In this document: positions 5,849-12,983 of the stretch, in pieces
Layout: every line of letters begins with the position of its first letter
Position numbering within the stretch: the first letter of the stretch is position 1
Origin: Oscillospiraceae bacterium
GTDB taxonomy: Bacteria; Bacillota; Clostridia; Oscillospirales; Oscillospiraceae
Assembly: GCA_009776905.1 (NCBI GenBank)
Contig: WRMX01000089.1
Location: forward strand, 1 to 12,983
Direction: 5' to 3'
Length of the DNA: 12,983 nt
The notes under the pieces: generated by a model
What the model was told of the DNA's origin: nothing
The model's database searches: none
Seen by the model: the letters and a program-made list of their open reading frames with translations, nothing else
Translations under genes and position numbers: made by a program

Positions 5849-6553
5849 ATGCCCAAAAATGAAAACATAGAGTTTTTAGAACGTATTTACCCATTGACTG
5901 TAGAGGACAGGTCATATGAGGGCTTACTCACTCGGCTCTTTAGAGGTGAGGCGCGTTCGATTGTCGTTTGTTCAAATACGGCGTATAGGGACATACAACG
6001 AAACCTTGCGGGAATAGGGGAAATGCCGGAAAAAGAAAAACAGGCTTACCTAGAGAGTATATCGACACTTATAACCGGCTGTGTTGATGATTTGTTCAAG
6101 TGTAAGTTGACCGAACAAGAGGCGTTGCTGGCGTTTGACGCTTGGCACAAGGAAATCTGCGAAAAAATCTGCGAAGAATCGAACAAACACAATATTCCCA
6201 AATGGGTAACTTGGATGGAAAGCGGTTTCACATATGGGCTTGCTCAGAAATGGCTCAACATGACGATCAAGAATATGCTCGTGATGGAGCGTTGGGACGG
6301 ATCTTTTGAGCCAATCAGAAAATATCTGCACATCCCCGTGGACAGATATATTATGGAAGCTGCGTCACTGGACTTTGGGATTCAAATACCTCGGAAGCAT
6401 GGCAGCGTTGGTAAGTATTCAAATACTGGTTCAAAACCTTGGAGTCGATGGGAATACTGCGATTACATTAATTTTCAAGAAGCTGTGCGCGGAGTTGTTT
6501 GCTGCCCGATTGATTGGGAATATGAAGCATGGAGCAGAATTAGGAATAAATAA
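5849..6553 (+). CDS. Hypothetical protein, 234 aa
   Basis: I do not recognise this protein. It starts at ATG 5849 with a strong AGGAGGA ribosome site seven bases upstream and ends 34 bp before the next gene. It is soluble and looks mostly helical, with no signal peptide or membrane segment. An acidic, Cys-containing middle part is followed by a tryptophan-rich block, KWVTWMESGFTYG then LAQKWLNMTIKNMLVMERW (about residues 118-150). The C-terminal third (PRKHGSVGKYSNTGSKPWSRWEYCDYINFQEAVRG) looks compact and conserved in style. Seven Cys residues are present but not in a zinc-finger spacing. The lower GC content resembles the following surface-protein gene and differs from the Mo-enzyme block. 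Close spacing suggests co-transcription with the surface protein, but a functional link is not evident. Confidence 0.7.
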   Translation: MPKNENIEFLERIYPLTVEDRSYEGLLTRLFRGEARSIVVCSNTAYRDIQRNLAGIGEMPEKEKQAYLESISTLITGCVDDLFKCKLTEQEALLAFDAWHKEICEKICEESNKHNIPKWVTWMESGFTYGLAQKWLNMTIKNMLVMERWDGSFEPIRKYLHIPVDRYIMEAASLDFGIQIPRKHGSVGKYSNTGSKPWSRWEYCDYINFQEAVRGVVCCPIDWEYEAWSRIRNK

Positions 6554-6587
6554 GACAATACAAACTATAGAATGGAGCGTGTTTAAT

Positions 6588-8822
6588 TTGAAAAGGAAAA
6601 TTATTTCTCTTGCGCTGACGTTTGCGATGGTGTTTGCATTTGTGCAAACGGTGACACCTATGGCAGTTGCCGTGCCGCCCGCAGGTAGCATTATCCAAGA
6701 CCCCAGCTTCTATGCAGCGGTGTTGGAAATAATCGGGGAGTCAGATGGATATGTGATTGCCCCTGCGGACGTGGCGTCGGTAACTATGTTGAACATCGGC
6801 TGGAAAAGCATACAAAGCCTTGAAGGGATTGAATACTTTATCTCGTTAGAGCGGCTTTGGTGCCATAATAACCAACTGACGTCATTGGATGTGAGTAATA
6901 ACACAGCACTGACAAGTCTTTATTGCTTTGGTAACCAACTGACGTCATTGGATGTGAGTAATAACACAGCACTGACAGACCTACTGTGTGGAAACATCTA
7001 CGATTCTAACCTTGACCTTGCTCTCGGAGGCAACCATTTGACAACGCTGGATTTGAGCAACAATACCGCCCTAACAATCCTTGATTGTACCAACAACCAT
7101 TTGACAACGCTGGATTTGAGTAACAATACCGCTCTGGAAGACCTGCGCTGTGGGGGCAATAAGCTGACAACACTGGATTTGAGTAACAACACCGCGTTGT
7201 GGAATCTTGAATGCGGTTATCCAAGAACGACTACTTGGAATGAAATGGATAATATTGGTTCGTGGGATGAGAGTGCAGATAATTACAGTTTCGGTAATCT
7301 TCTGACAACACTAGATTTGAGTAATAATATTGAGCTAGGGTTTCTTGATTGTAGCGGAAATCAACTAACAACACTGGATGTGAGTAATAATACCAAGTTG
7401 CATTGGCTTCAAGTCGATAACAACCAACTATTAACACTGGACGTGAGTAATAATACCGCGCTCTGGCTCTTCGACTGCAGAAATAACAAACTGACAACAC
7501 TGGATGTTAGCAACAACACTGGACTATCAATTTTAGCTGTCGGCTGCAATCACCTGACAACACTGGATTTAAGCAACAATACTATACTTGATATGCTTAA
7601 TGCAGGAGCAAATCAATTTCCTAACAGGGAAGCTATTATCGGACTGGACGAGAGCAAAACATGGGCGTTTATAAGTCCCTTAGGCGCTCCTGTAGAGATG
7701 ATCTACAATGCGAATGGAGCTACAAATGGCAGTGTACCAATTGATTATGTAAAATATGAATACAATGAAATGGCAGTGGTTTTGGGCAATATAGGCACTC
7801 CGAGCAGCCTATCCCGTTCGGGCTACACTTTCGGGGGCTGGGCATTGAATTCTGCTGGTACTGGAACAGTTTATCAAGCAGGAAATGAAATCAGAATGAA
7901 GGGTTCTGACATAACACTATATGCAATATGGGCAGCGAATGGTGGCAGCGGCACTTCAGGTAGCGAAACTTCTCCCGGCAGTAACTCACCTACAACTAAT
8001 GGCGGGGATGCTTCTTATGATGATGGTATCTTGATAAACGGACAAAAGACCTCCCTTTCCTTAAACGAGGATGGCAGTGTTTCCATATCAGCAGAGGAAT
8101 TCAGCAGTTTTACCACATCACCGATTATCCTAACCCTGCCAATCGAGGGTTTGGGGAATTCTTTTGTTGTTGTACAGAAAAATAATGGCGACGATACTAT
8201 TATCCCATTCTCTGTTTCTTGCTCTGCAATAATAACGGAACCGGGGACATACGCGGTGATTGATAACAAGAAGACCTTTACAGACGTAAACGGACATTGG
8301 GCCGCTGAAACTATTGACTTCATCACAGCAAGAGAAATATTCAATGGTATTGGTAGCAACTTATTCGATCCTAATGGAGGAATGACGCGCGCTATGTTTG
8401 CGCAAGTGTTGGCCAATCTGGAAAGAGTCGACCTAACTGCCTACGTTTCATCGAGCTTTACTGATATTGAAGACGCTAAGTGGTACATGTCCGCTGTTGA
8501 ATGGGCTGCGGAAAAAGGTATCGTCGGAGGTTATGGTGGTGGCTTGTTTGGACCAAATGACTTGATTACACGTGAGCAGATGGCGGTTATGCTTAATAAT
8601 TACTTGATTTACAAAAACATAATACTACCAAAAGAAAGCAATTATGAATCCTTTGCTGACGATGACGCTGTAAGCTCGTGGGCTAGAGATGCAGTTGCGA
8701 ACATGAAACAATATGGATTGATTTCCGGCATCGGAGATAATATGTATGCTCCGGGTGGTACTGCAACCAGAGCCAGTGTAGCACAGATACTCAGAAACTT
8801 CATTGAAGCTTATATTGGCTGA
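6588..8822 (+). CDS. Exported leucine-rich-repeat surface protein with three SLH domains
   Basis: This is a 744-residue cell-surface protein. The chosen TTG start at 6588 has GGAG ten bases upstream and opens a signal peptide (KRK, hydrophobic core ISLALTFAMVFAFV, likely cleavage after AVA near residue 28). The same frame is open back to an ATG at 6306, but that would bury the signal peptide and overlap the upstream gene. Ten repeats of about 21 residues (LTTLDLSNNTALxxLxCxxN) span residues about 97-344. Two repeats carry insertions of roughly 12 and 25 residues. A Flg_new-type repeat (IYNANGATNG to ITLYAIW, about 368-448) and a Gly/Ser/Thr linker follow, then a small domain and three SLH motifs (FTDVNGHWAA, FTDIEDAKWYMS, FADDDAVSSWAR) at about 564-740. 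SLH domains bind pyruvylated secondary wall polymers. LRR arrays usually bind proteins, so adhesion or a surface-binding role is inferred. Confidence 0.92.
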   Translation: MKRKIISLALTFAMVFAFVQTVTPMAVAVPPAGSIIQDPSFYAAVLEIIGESDGYVIAPADVASVTMLNIGWKSIQSLEGIEYFISLERLWCHNNQLTSLDVSNNTALTSLYCFGNQLTSLDVSNNTALTDLLCGNIYDSNLDLALGGNHLTTLDLSNNTALTILDCTNNHLTTLDLSNNTALEDLRCGGNKLTTLDLSNNTALWNLECGYPRTTTWNEMDNIGSWDESADNYSFGNLLTTLDLSNNIELGFLDCSGNQLTTLDVSNNTKLHWLQVDNNQLLTLDVSNNTALWLFDCRNNKLTTLDVSNNTGLSILAVGCNHLTTLDLSNNTILDMLNAGANQFPNREAIIGLDESKTWAFISPLGAPVEMIYNANGATNGSVPIDYVKYEYNEMAVVLGNIGTPSSLSRSGYTFGGWALNSAGTGTVYQAGNEIRMKGSDITLYAIWAANGGSGTSGSETSPGSNSPTTNGGDASYDDGILINGQKTSLSLNEDGSVSISAEEFSSFTTSPIILTLPIEGLGNSFVVVQKNNGDDTIIPFSVSCSAIITEPGTYAVIDNKKTFTDVNGHWAAETIDFITAREIFNGIGSNLFDPNGGMTRAMFAQVLANLERVDLTAYVSSSFTDIEDAKWYMSAVEWAAEKGIVGGYGGGLFGPNDLITREQMAVMLNNYLIYKNIILPKESNYESFADDDAVSSWARDAVANMKQYGLISGIGDNMYAPGGTATRASVAQILRNFIEAYIG
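6869..7617 (+). repeat. 63-bp-period repeat array encoding the LRRs
   Basis: Ten degenerate units encode LDxSNNT-type leucine-rich repeats. The first two share an identical 46-bp block (6869-6914 and 6932-6977, exactly 63 bp apart), while later copies have diverged. Identity at one end indicates a recent duplication or gene conversion. Unit number could vary between strains without breaking the frame. Confidence 0.85.
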
Positions 8823-8853
8823 CAGTTATTGAGCTCCTCCCAAAAAGTATAAA

Positions 8854-8889
8854 AAACAAGCCTTGCTGATGTGCAGGGCTTGTTTTTTT
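8854..8889 (+). terminator. Strong intrinsic terminator of the surface-protein gene
   Basis: AAACAAGCCTTGC (8854-8866) pairs with GCAGGGCTTGTTT (8873-8885), a 13-bp stem with one G-T pair, around the loop TGATGT. A run of seven T (8883-8889) follows. It lies 31 bp after the stop codon. Confidence 0.93.
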
Positions 8890-9000
8890 CGTGATTATCT
8901 GTGTGTTTACGTGTTTACTGTATAAAAGTAATGAATTATTATATTATACGGCAACAGCGGCCGAATTTTTGCCACCTTGCGCCACTCTTTCCGCAACATG

Positions 9001-9028
9001 CAAGCCGGGGGATTGTTCCCCCGGCTTG
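9001..9028 (-). terminator. GC-rich hairpin after the thiolase gene, terminator-like
   Basis: CAAGCCGGGGGA (9001-9012) and TCCCCCGGCTTG (9017-9028) form a perfect 12-bp stem with loop TTGT, 55 bp past the end of the minus-strand thiolase gene. No T-run follows on the minus strand (CATGTTGCGG), so it is not a canonical intrinsic terminator. It may stabilise the 3' end or act with another termination mechanism. Confidence 0.55.
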
Positions 9029-9083
9029 AGTCGTGCAGTTAAATAAGTGTTGCGAAGCGCTTATGCAGCCCATTGCTAAAGCA

Positions 9084-10277
9084 TCAATACAACGCTTCGA
9101 GAATGGTCGCCTGTCCCATGCCGCCGGCGATGCAAAGCGTCGCAAGGCCATACTTATTGCCGCGCCTGCGCATCTCGTTCAACAACGTCACGATCAGCCT
9201 GCAGCCGGACGAGCCAACGGGATGCCCCAAAGCGATAGCCCCTCCGTTGACGTTCGTGATTTCCTCGTTTAGCCCTAGCTCGCGGACGCATCCAACGGCC
9301 TGGCCGGCAAAAGCCTCATTCAGCTCGATGAGCTCGATCTGGTCGAGCGTCATGTTCGCGCGCTTCAATGCCTTTTTCGTCGCGTTCACAGGCCCCAAGC
9401 CCATAATGCGCGGGTCGATCCCCGTAGTCGCATAGCTCACAAACCTTGCAAGCGGCTTCAATCCCAGTTCCTTGGCCTTGTCAGCAGACATTATTAGCAC
9501 AGCCGAAGCACCATCGTTGCGCCCGCATGCGTTGCCGGCAGTCGTGACGCCGTCTTTGCCAAAGGCGGGTTTGAGCGCCGCGAGCTTCTCCAATGATGTG
9601 TTCTTGGGATATTCGTCAGTGTCGAAAACAATAGGGTCGCCCTTGCGTTGAGGGATGATCACGGGAACGATCTCGTCCTTGAACTTGCCCGCAGCGATGG
9701 CAGCGGCGGCGCGTTCCTGGCTGCGCAGAGCGAACTTGTCCAAATCTTCCCGGGCAATATTCATCTTTTCGGCGACATTGTCCGCAGTGACGCCCATGTT
9801 GAACACGCCATATATCTCCTGCGGTTGTGCCTGGAACTGCCCCTCTGTCACGGAGTCGTATAATGTGACATTGCCGGTGCCCAGCCCGAAGCGCGGGTTT
9901 CTGAGATAGAAATTGGCCGACGACATGCTCTCCGTGCCGCCTGCTATCACGATATCTTCGTCCTCGACTTGGATGCTCATGACGCCGGTGATGACCGCCG
10001 ACATCGCGGATGCGCATTGGCGCATGACCGTATATGCGGGGGTTTCCTCCGGAATGCCGCAACGCAACGCGACGACGCGGGCGATATTCGGGTTGTCGGA
10101 AGATTGGCGGCACTGGCCGAGGATCACTTCATCGATGATTTTCGGATCGATGCCGCTCCTGTCCAATATGCCTTGCACGACGACGCGCGCCAGCTCTTCC
10201 GGAGCCACGTCCTTGATTGTCCCGCCGAACGACCCGACGGCTGTCCGGCACGCTTCCACTATTACTACATCTCGCAT
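9084..10277 (-). CDS. Thiolase (acetyl-CoA C-acetyltransferase family)
   Basis: This 397-residue enzyme has the length and order of motifs of degradative and biosynthetic thiolases. It would catalyse reversible cleavage of a 3-oxoacyl-CoA with CoA to acetyl-CoA and a shortened acyl-CoA, in the cytoplasm. The nucleophilic Cys88 lies in TVMRQCASAMSAV. NEAFAG (from Asn320) and GHPVGSSG (His352) complete the site, and the second Cys382 is in TLCIAGGMGQA. The loops read CASAM and CIAGGMG, where many family members have CGSGL and CIGGGMG or CVGGGQG. Start 10277 is chosen because AGGAGA lies six bases upstream; an upstream ATG at 10334 lacks support. It follows the Mo-enzyme small-subunit gene after 150 bp on the same strand. 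The likely substrate, inferred from this context, is a 3-oxoacyl-CoA from ring cleavage, but a general role in acetyl-CoA or butyrate metabolism fits equally. Confidence 0.93.
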   Translation of the reverse strand: MRDVVIVEACRTAVGSFGGTIKDVAPEELARVVVQGILDRSGIDPKIIDEVILGQCRQSSDNPNIARVVALRCGIPEETPAYTVMRQCASAMSAVITGVMSIQVEDEDIVIAGGTESMSSANFYLRNPRFGLGTGNVTLYDSVTEGQFQAQPQEIYGVFNMGVTADNVAEKMNIAREDLDKFALRSQERAAAAIAAGKFKDEIVPVIIPQRKGDPIVFDTDEYPKNTSLEKLAALKPAFGKDGVTTAGNACGRNDGASAVLIMSADKAKELGLKPLARFVSYATTGIDPRIMGLGPVNATKKALKRANMTLDQIELIELNEAFAGQAVGCVRELGLNEEITNVNGGAIALGHPVGSSGCRLIVTLLNEMRRRGNKYGLATLCIAGGMGQATILEALY

Positions 10278-10321
10278 GAATTCTCTCCTAATCATTATCT
10301 TATCCGATTGTGATATGCCGC

Positions 10322-10410
10322 ATTTTGCGGGCAAGACTGTCCGACAGTTGCAAAATTTGTGTCCTGCCGTGCCGATTGCCGGACGGTCCGGGGCGATTGA
10401 TAATCGCCCC
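10322..10410. repeat. Cluster of three hairpin-forming inverted repeats between Fe-S subunit and thiolase genes
   Basis: Three dyads fill this spacer. ATTTTGC (10322-10328) pairs with GCAAAAT (10350-10356) and encloses ACTGTC/GACAGT (10336-10341 and 10343-10348). CCGGAC/GTCCGG (10379-10391) has a one-base centre. GGGGCGATT/AATCGCCCC (10390-10410) has a three-base loop. The last, read on the minus strand as TAGGGGCGATTATC and so on, resembles repetitive extragenic palindromes. No T-runs follow, so the block may attenuate or process the operon mRNA rather than end it. Confidence 0.65.
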
Positions 10411-10427
10411 TACATGATATTTATTGT

Positions 10428-11294
10428 TTACGCTTCCAGATATGTCATGCCGATATAATGATCGGCATCTGTGAATGCCTGACATGAAACATTTTTGAAT
10501 CCCGGAGCCGAAATCTCGACGTCGATGTTTTTGCCCTTTGGCAGCCATTCAACTTCCCAGTCGCCAAAATAGTTCGTCTCGGTCTCCCAAGACTCGCCGG
10601 TCTCCTTGCACGACAGCTTGACCTTCGCGCCGATGCAAACTTCATCGAGCTCCTTTGGCTGGTATACTGTGCCCGCCAGGAAAATAGTCGGAACGTTCAG
10701 GTATTTGACATTCGACTCCTTGCCTGCCAAGGCTTCGAGCTGCGTGTATTTCTCGGCGGCGACCAGCTTCGACACCTCGCTGTTCGGGTCGTCCAAATCG
10801 CCGAATATCAATGCTTGGTTGGGGCAAACTTCGACGCAGCGCGGCCTTTTCAAAGACGGGTCGCCCAAGTATGCAACATAGTCGGGGTCGTCGAGCAGCT
10901 CGGCGCACATCGTGCATTTTTGAGGGATTTCCAGCTCCTCGTTCCAGAAAACGGCCTTGATCGGGCAAGCATCGACGATGGCCTTTTGCCCTTTTGACTT
11001 CTCGGGATCGATGATCACGATGCCGTCAGGCCTCTTATACACAGCGCCGTCTTTCGCCGCTTTCATGCAGGCGGGGTCTTGGCAATGGGCGCACAGCGTC
11101 GGGACCGAAGCGTTCTTGACGTGCCTCGAGCTGTCCCCGCGCTCCCATTCGCGTATTTCGATCCATGTTTGGCCCATAATAGGCTGTGCCGCGGACAGCT
11201 TGGAGCTGAACCCGCAATGCTCGTCCTTGCAAGCGGTGAAGCAACAATAACACGCCATGCATCTGCGTGTGTTAACAGCAATTCCTAATCTCAT
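10428..11294 (-). CDS. Fe-S small subunit of a pyrogallol hydroxytransferase-like Mo enzyme
   Basis: This 288-residue electron-transfer subunit matches the small subunit of Pelobacter acidigallici pyrogallol-phloroglucinol transhydroxylase (about 274 residues) in length and layout. Twelve Cys in ferredoxin-like groups (12, 15, 18, 22; 68, 71, 76, 110; 127, 130, 153, 157) would hold three [4Fe-4S] clusters; Cys17 and Cys27 are extra. The C-terminal part from about residue 205 (VCIGAKVKLSCKETGESW, then NYFGDWEVEWLPKG) is a transthyretin or Cna-B-like beta domain. That tail is typical of this subunit type and absent from ordinary DmsB proteins. No signal peptide or membrane anchor is seen, which fits a cytoplasmic enzyme. 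Its ATG overlaps the TGA of the large-subunit gene (ATGA), so the two are translationally coupled. Catechol dehydroxylase electron-transfer subunits are the main alternative. Confidence 0.87.
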   Translation of the reverse strand: MRLGIAVNTRRCMACYCCFTACKDEHCGFSSKLSAAQPIMGQTWIEIREWERGDSSRHVKNASVPTLCAHCQDPACMKAAKDGAVYKRPDGIVIIDPEKSKGQKAIVDACPIKAVFWNEELEIPQKCTMCAELLDDPDYVAYLGDPSLKRPRCVEVCPNQALIFGDLDDPNSEVSKLVAAEKYTQLEALAGKESNVKYLNVPTIFLAGTVYQPKELDEVCIGAKVKLSCKETGESWETETNYFGDWEVEWLPKGKNIDVEISAPGFKNVSCQAFTDADHYIGMTYLEA

Positions 11295-12983
11295 CTTGCG
11301 CCGGCCCCCTTCTTCAGATATTTGTCTCTCGCTTTGGCCTGGATTTTTTCAAACCCGTGGCCTTCAATGATTTCTATGCAGCTTTCGGCATCGGCATCGG
11401 CATCGAGCGCGACCTTGTCGAGCGTTGAAGCATAAAGCTGGCCCTTCGGCAGCTCGCCGTCATATTTGCGGATATCCATGAGGCAAGAGTTCGGCGCCAT
11501 CCCGGGCACCATGTCGCCGATCAGCCTACCCGGAGTCAAAACATTGACACAGCCGCCGATATCCATCGACGTCTCGCCCGGCACTGTCGGGTTATATATG
11601 CCCGACGAACCATAAGCGTGGATCGTATGGACTTCGCAGCGGTATGTGATATGCGCCACGCAAAGCACGCTGCCTCGCTCGTTGAACAGCTCGACGATGT
11701 CTCCCTCGCTGATTCCCTTCTCCTTTGCCTTTTCGGGATGGATTCTCGCGATGAGATATGGATTCCCATTGATATAAACCCTGTTTTCAGGAATCTCCCA
11801 GAGCCATGGCGTCGATTGATTGTGCTGGGTATGGTAGTCAAAACGCGGGTGCGGCGAAATAAGATGATACGGATATTTCTTTGCCTTGATGGAGTGATGG
11901 CCTTCCCATGAGCGTTTATATGACGCGATGGGGGTCCTGGTCTCATCATGCGGCGCAAAATAGAGAAGGCTCTCGGAAACAAACTCGAATTTCCCCGTAA
12001 ACGTGCCGAGCTTGCCCTCTTCCTGGCACGGCTTGTGGTTTGGCGTATCGCAGGGGTAGCCCTCCGCAAACCAGCGGAAACCGAAGCGAGGCTCGCGGTC
12101 TTCCGGAACGCCGGCGACATAATAGCCCTTCTTTATGAAATCCTCCCAGGAAATCTTGTCGCAAAGATCGGATTTTTCCCAGAAACGCTTGCACCATTCA
12201 AGCTCCGTGCGCCCCTCGGTATATTCCTCGCCCCAGCCGAGCTTCGCGGCGGTGTCGGCAAAAATCTGATAGTCGGACTTTGACTCCCAAAGCGGCTCGA
12301 TGGCTTTGTCCTGGAACACGACGATCTGCCAGCTGTTGCCCGTCTGGGAATGCGACTGGTAACCGCCGGGGCCGGAGTTGTTCATCTCGCCGATGTCGTA
12401 GCGCTCAAGGCTCGTGCAAGCAGGAAGCACGACGTCCGCGAAACGCGCCTCTCCGTGGAAGTGAATGTCTTGGTTTACGACAAATTCAAGCTCGGGAGAT
12501 TGATACATCCTGACCCATTTGTTCGTGTCGAGCATCGTCCCCATGAACGTGCCGCCATAGCGCCAGAACATATGGACTTTTGAACAACCGGGCTGCGGAT
12601 AGATATATTCGGTGAATTCCTGGTCGATGCCGTTGCCGCAGAAGCCCTCGCCATACCACTCATAATGTCCGTCCAAAATGGCATCGGGAAGATTGGGCCT
12701 GTATAGCTTTTGGGTGACGCAGTTAACGGCCGATTTGTCGGCGATGGGATTATTTGATATCTGCGAGTTCGGATCGGAATACCCGCCGAACCAGAAGTTA
12801 TAATCCATCGGAGCGCCGGTATTCGCCCCCCACATATTGCGCCCGGGCTTGCCCATGCCCTGCAGGGCATACAGCAAGATCATCGCGCGGGCAAACTCGG
12901 TGCCGTTGGCAGTGCGGCACACCCCGCCGAAACCGCCGCGCAGGCCTGAAGCGCCCATCGTCTTTGTCGATGCCCAGCGGCGG
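11291..12983 (-). CDS. Molybdopterin oxidoreductase, pyrogallol hydroxytransferase-like large subunit (N-terminus off window)
   Basis: The frame is open across the right edge, so only the C-terminal 563 residues are present. A full family member has roughly 875. It belongs to the DMSO-reductase superfamily with a bis-MGD cofactor. Visible landmarks include the RGGFGG and NMWGANTGAP region, then WRYGGTFMGTMLD, DIHFHGEARFADVVLPACTSLERYDIGE, and GTFTGKFEFVSESL. The C-terminal molydopterin-binding domain shows HPRFDYHTQHNQSTPWLWEIP and ARIHPEKAKEKGISEGDIVEL. Together with the transthyretin-tailed small subunit, this points to pyrogallol hydroxytransferase (transfer of a hydroxyl group between polyphenols) or the related catechol dehydroxylases. 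Active-site residues that separate these lie in the missing N-terminal part. It is the first visible gene of the minus-strand block, and the small-subunit start overlaps its stop by four bases. Class confident; exact substrate not determinable. Confidence 0.88.
   Translation of the reverse strand, partial: RRWASTKTMGASGLRGGFGGVCRTANGTEFARAMILLYALQGMGKPGRNMWGANTGAPMDYNFWFGGYSDPNSQISNNPIADKSAVNCVTQKLYRPNLPDAILDGHYEWYGEGFCGNGIDQEFTEYIYPQPGCSKVHMFWRYGGTFMGTMLDTNKWVRMYQSPELEFVVNQDIHFHGEARFADVVLPACTSLERYDIGEMNNSGPGGYQSHSQTGNSWQIVVFQDKAIEPLWESKSDYQIFADTAAKLGWGEEYTEGRTELEWCKRFWEKSDLCDKISWEDFIKKGYYVAGVPEDREPRFGFRWFAEGYPCDTPNHKPCQEEGKLGTFTGKFEFVSESLLYFAPHDETRTPIASYKRSWEGHHSIKAKKYPYHLISPHPRFDYHTQHNQSTPWLWEIPENRVYINGNPYLIARIHPEKAKEKGISEGDIVELFNERGSVLCVAHITYRCEVHTIHAYGSSGIYNPTVPGETSMDIGGCVNVLTPGRLIGDMVPGMAPNSCLMDIRKYDGELPKGQLYASTLDKVALDADADAESCIEIIEGHGFEKIQAKARDKYLKKGAGAR

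Noticed and set aside
5467..6553. Toxin-antitoxin pair formed by the RHH protein and the 234-aa protein
   Set aside because: The two genes are divergent, not overlapping or co-directional, and the 234-aa protein shows no toxin motif. A regulator-target relation is the simpler reading.
6306..6587. Extension of the surface-protein frame to an upstream ATG at 6306
   Set aside because: It overlaps most of the end of the 234-aa gene, lacks a ribosome site and would place the signal peptide about 94 residues inside the protein. The TTG at 6588 has GGAG at good spacing.
9001..9028. Canonical rho-independent terminator for the thiolase
   Set aside because: The stem is perfect but no T-run follows on the minus strand, so it is listed only as terminator-like.
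9616..10113. Arg/Pro-rich minus-strand frame inside the thiolase gene
   Set aside because: It is a shifted-frame shadow of the thiolase with typical shadow composition and no ribosome site.

Overview
The window looks like a chromosomal stretch from an anaerobic, monoderm-type bacterium, most likely a Clostridia-like member of the Bacillota. The signs are strong AGGAGG-type ribosome binding sites, TTGACA/TATAAT promoters, a TTG start, a secreted leucine-rich-repeat protein with three SLH cell-wall anchors, and a molybdenum/iron-sulfur enzyme of the pyrogallol transhydroxylase type. No rRNA, tRNA or CRISPR array is visible. The assignment is inferred from gene content only.

Left part (1-2745): an AAA_14/DUF4143-type ATPase gene on the minus strand runs off the left edge and carries a one-base frameshift in the FLLTGS motif. 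It is divergent from a plus-strand gene for a NYN (PIN-like) domain protein with a long N-terminal region I do not recognise. The 269-bp intergenic region is rich in signals. It holds a perfect-consensus minus promoter, three 15-bp direct repeats spaced exactly 23 bp apart between that promoter and the ATPase RBS, a duplicated -35 region, and a good plus promoter with a dyad at its start site. The NYN gene ends 18 bp from the end of a convergent FAD-dependent oxidoreductase gene (2764-4248, minus).

Middle (4249-5706): a gene-poor stretch holds a perfect 23-bp-arm palindrome, then an internally deleted IS5-like insertion sequence. The transposase N-terminus is joined, out of frame, to its C-terminus and the catalytic middle is missing. 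The right end of this remnant directly abuts the stop codon of a small ribbon-helix-helix (RHH) regulator gene on the minus strand.

Region 5707-8890 (plus): the RHH gene is divergent from a 234-aa protein of unknown function. This is followed closely by a 744-aa exported LRR/Flg_new/SLH surface protein that ends at a strong intrinsic terminator.

Right part (9000-12983, minus, richer in GC): an operon-like block reads from the right edge. It holds a molybdopterin oxidoreductase resembling the large subunit of pyrogallol hydroxytransferase or catechol dehydroxylases (C-terminal 563 residues visible). Next comes its three-cluster Fe-S small subunit with a transthyretin-like tail (4-bp ATGA overlap), then, after a hairpin-rich spacer, a thiolase. 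The pairing suggests anaerobic breakdown of polyphenols via phloroglucinol, where a thiolase is needed after ring opening. The far FAD oxidoreductase may or may not belong to the same metabolism.
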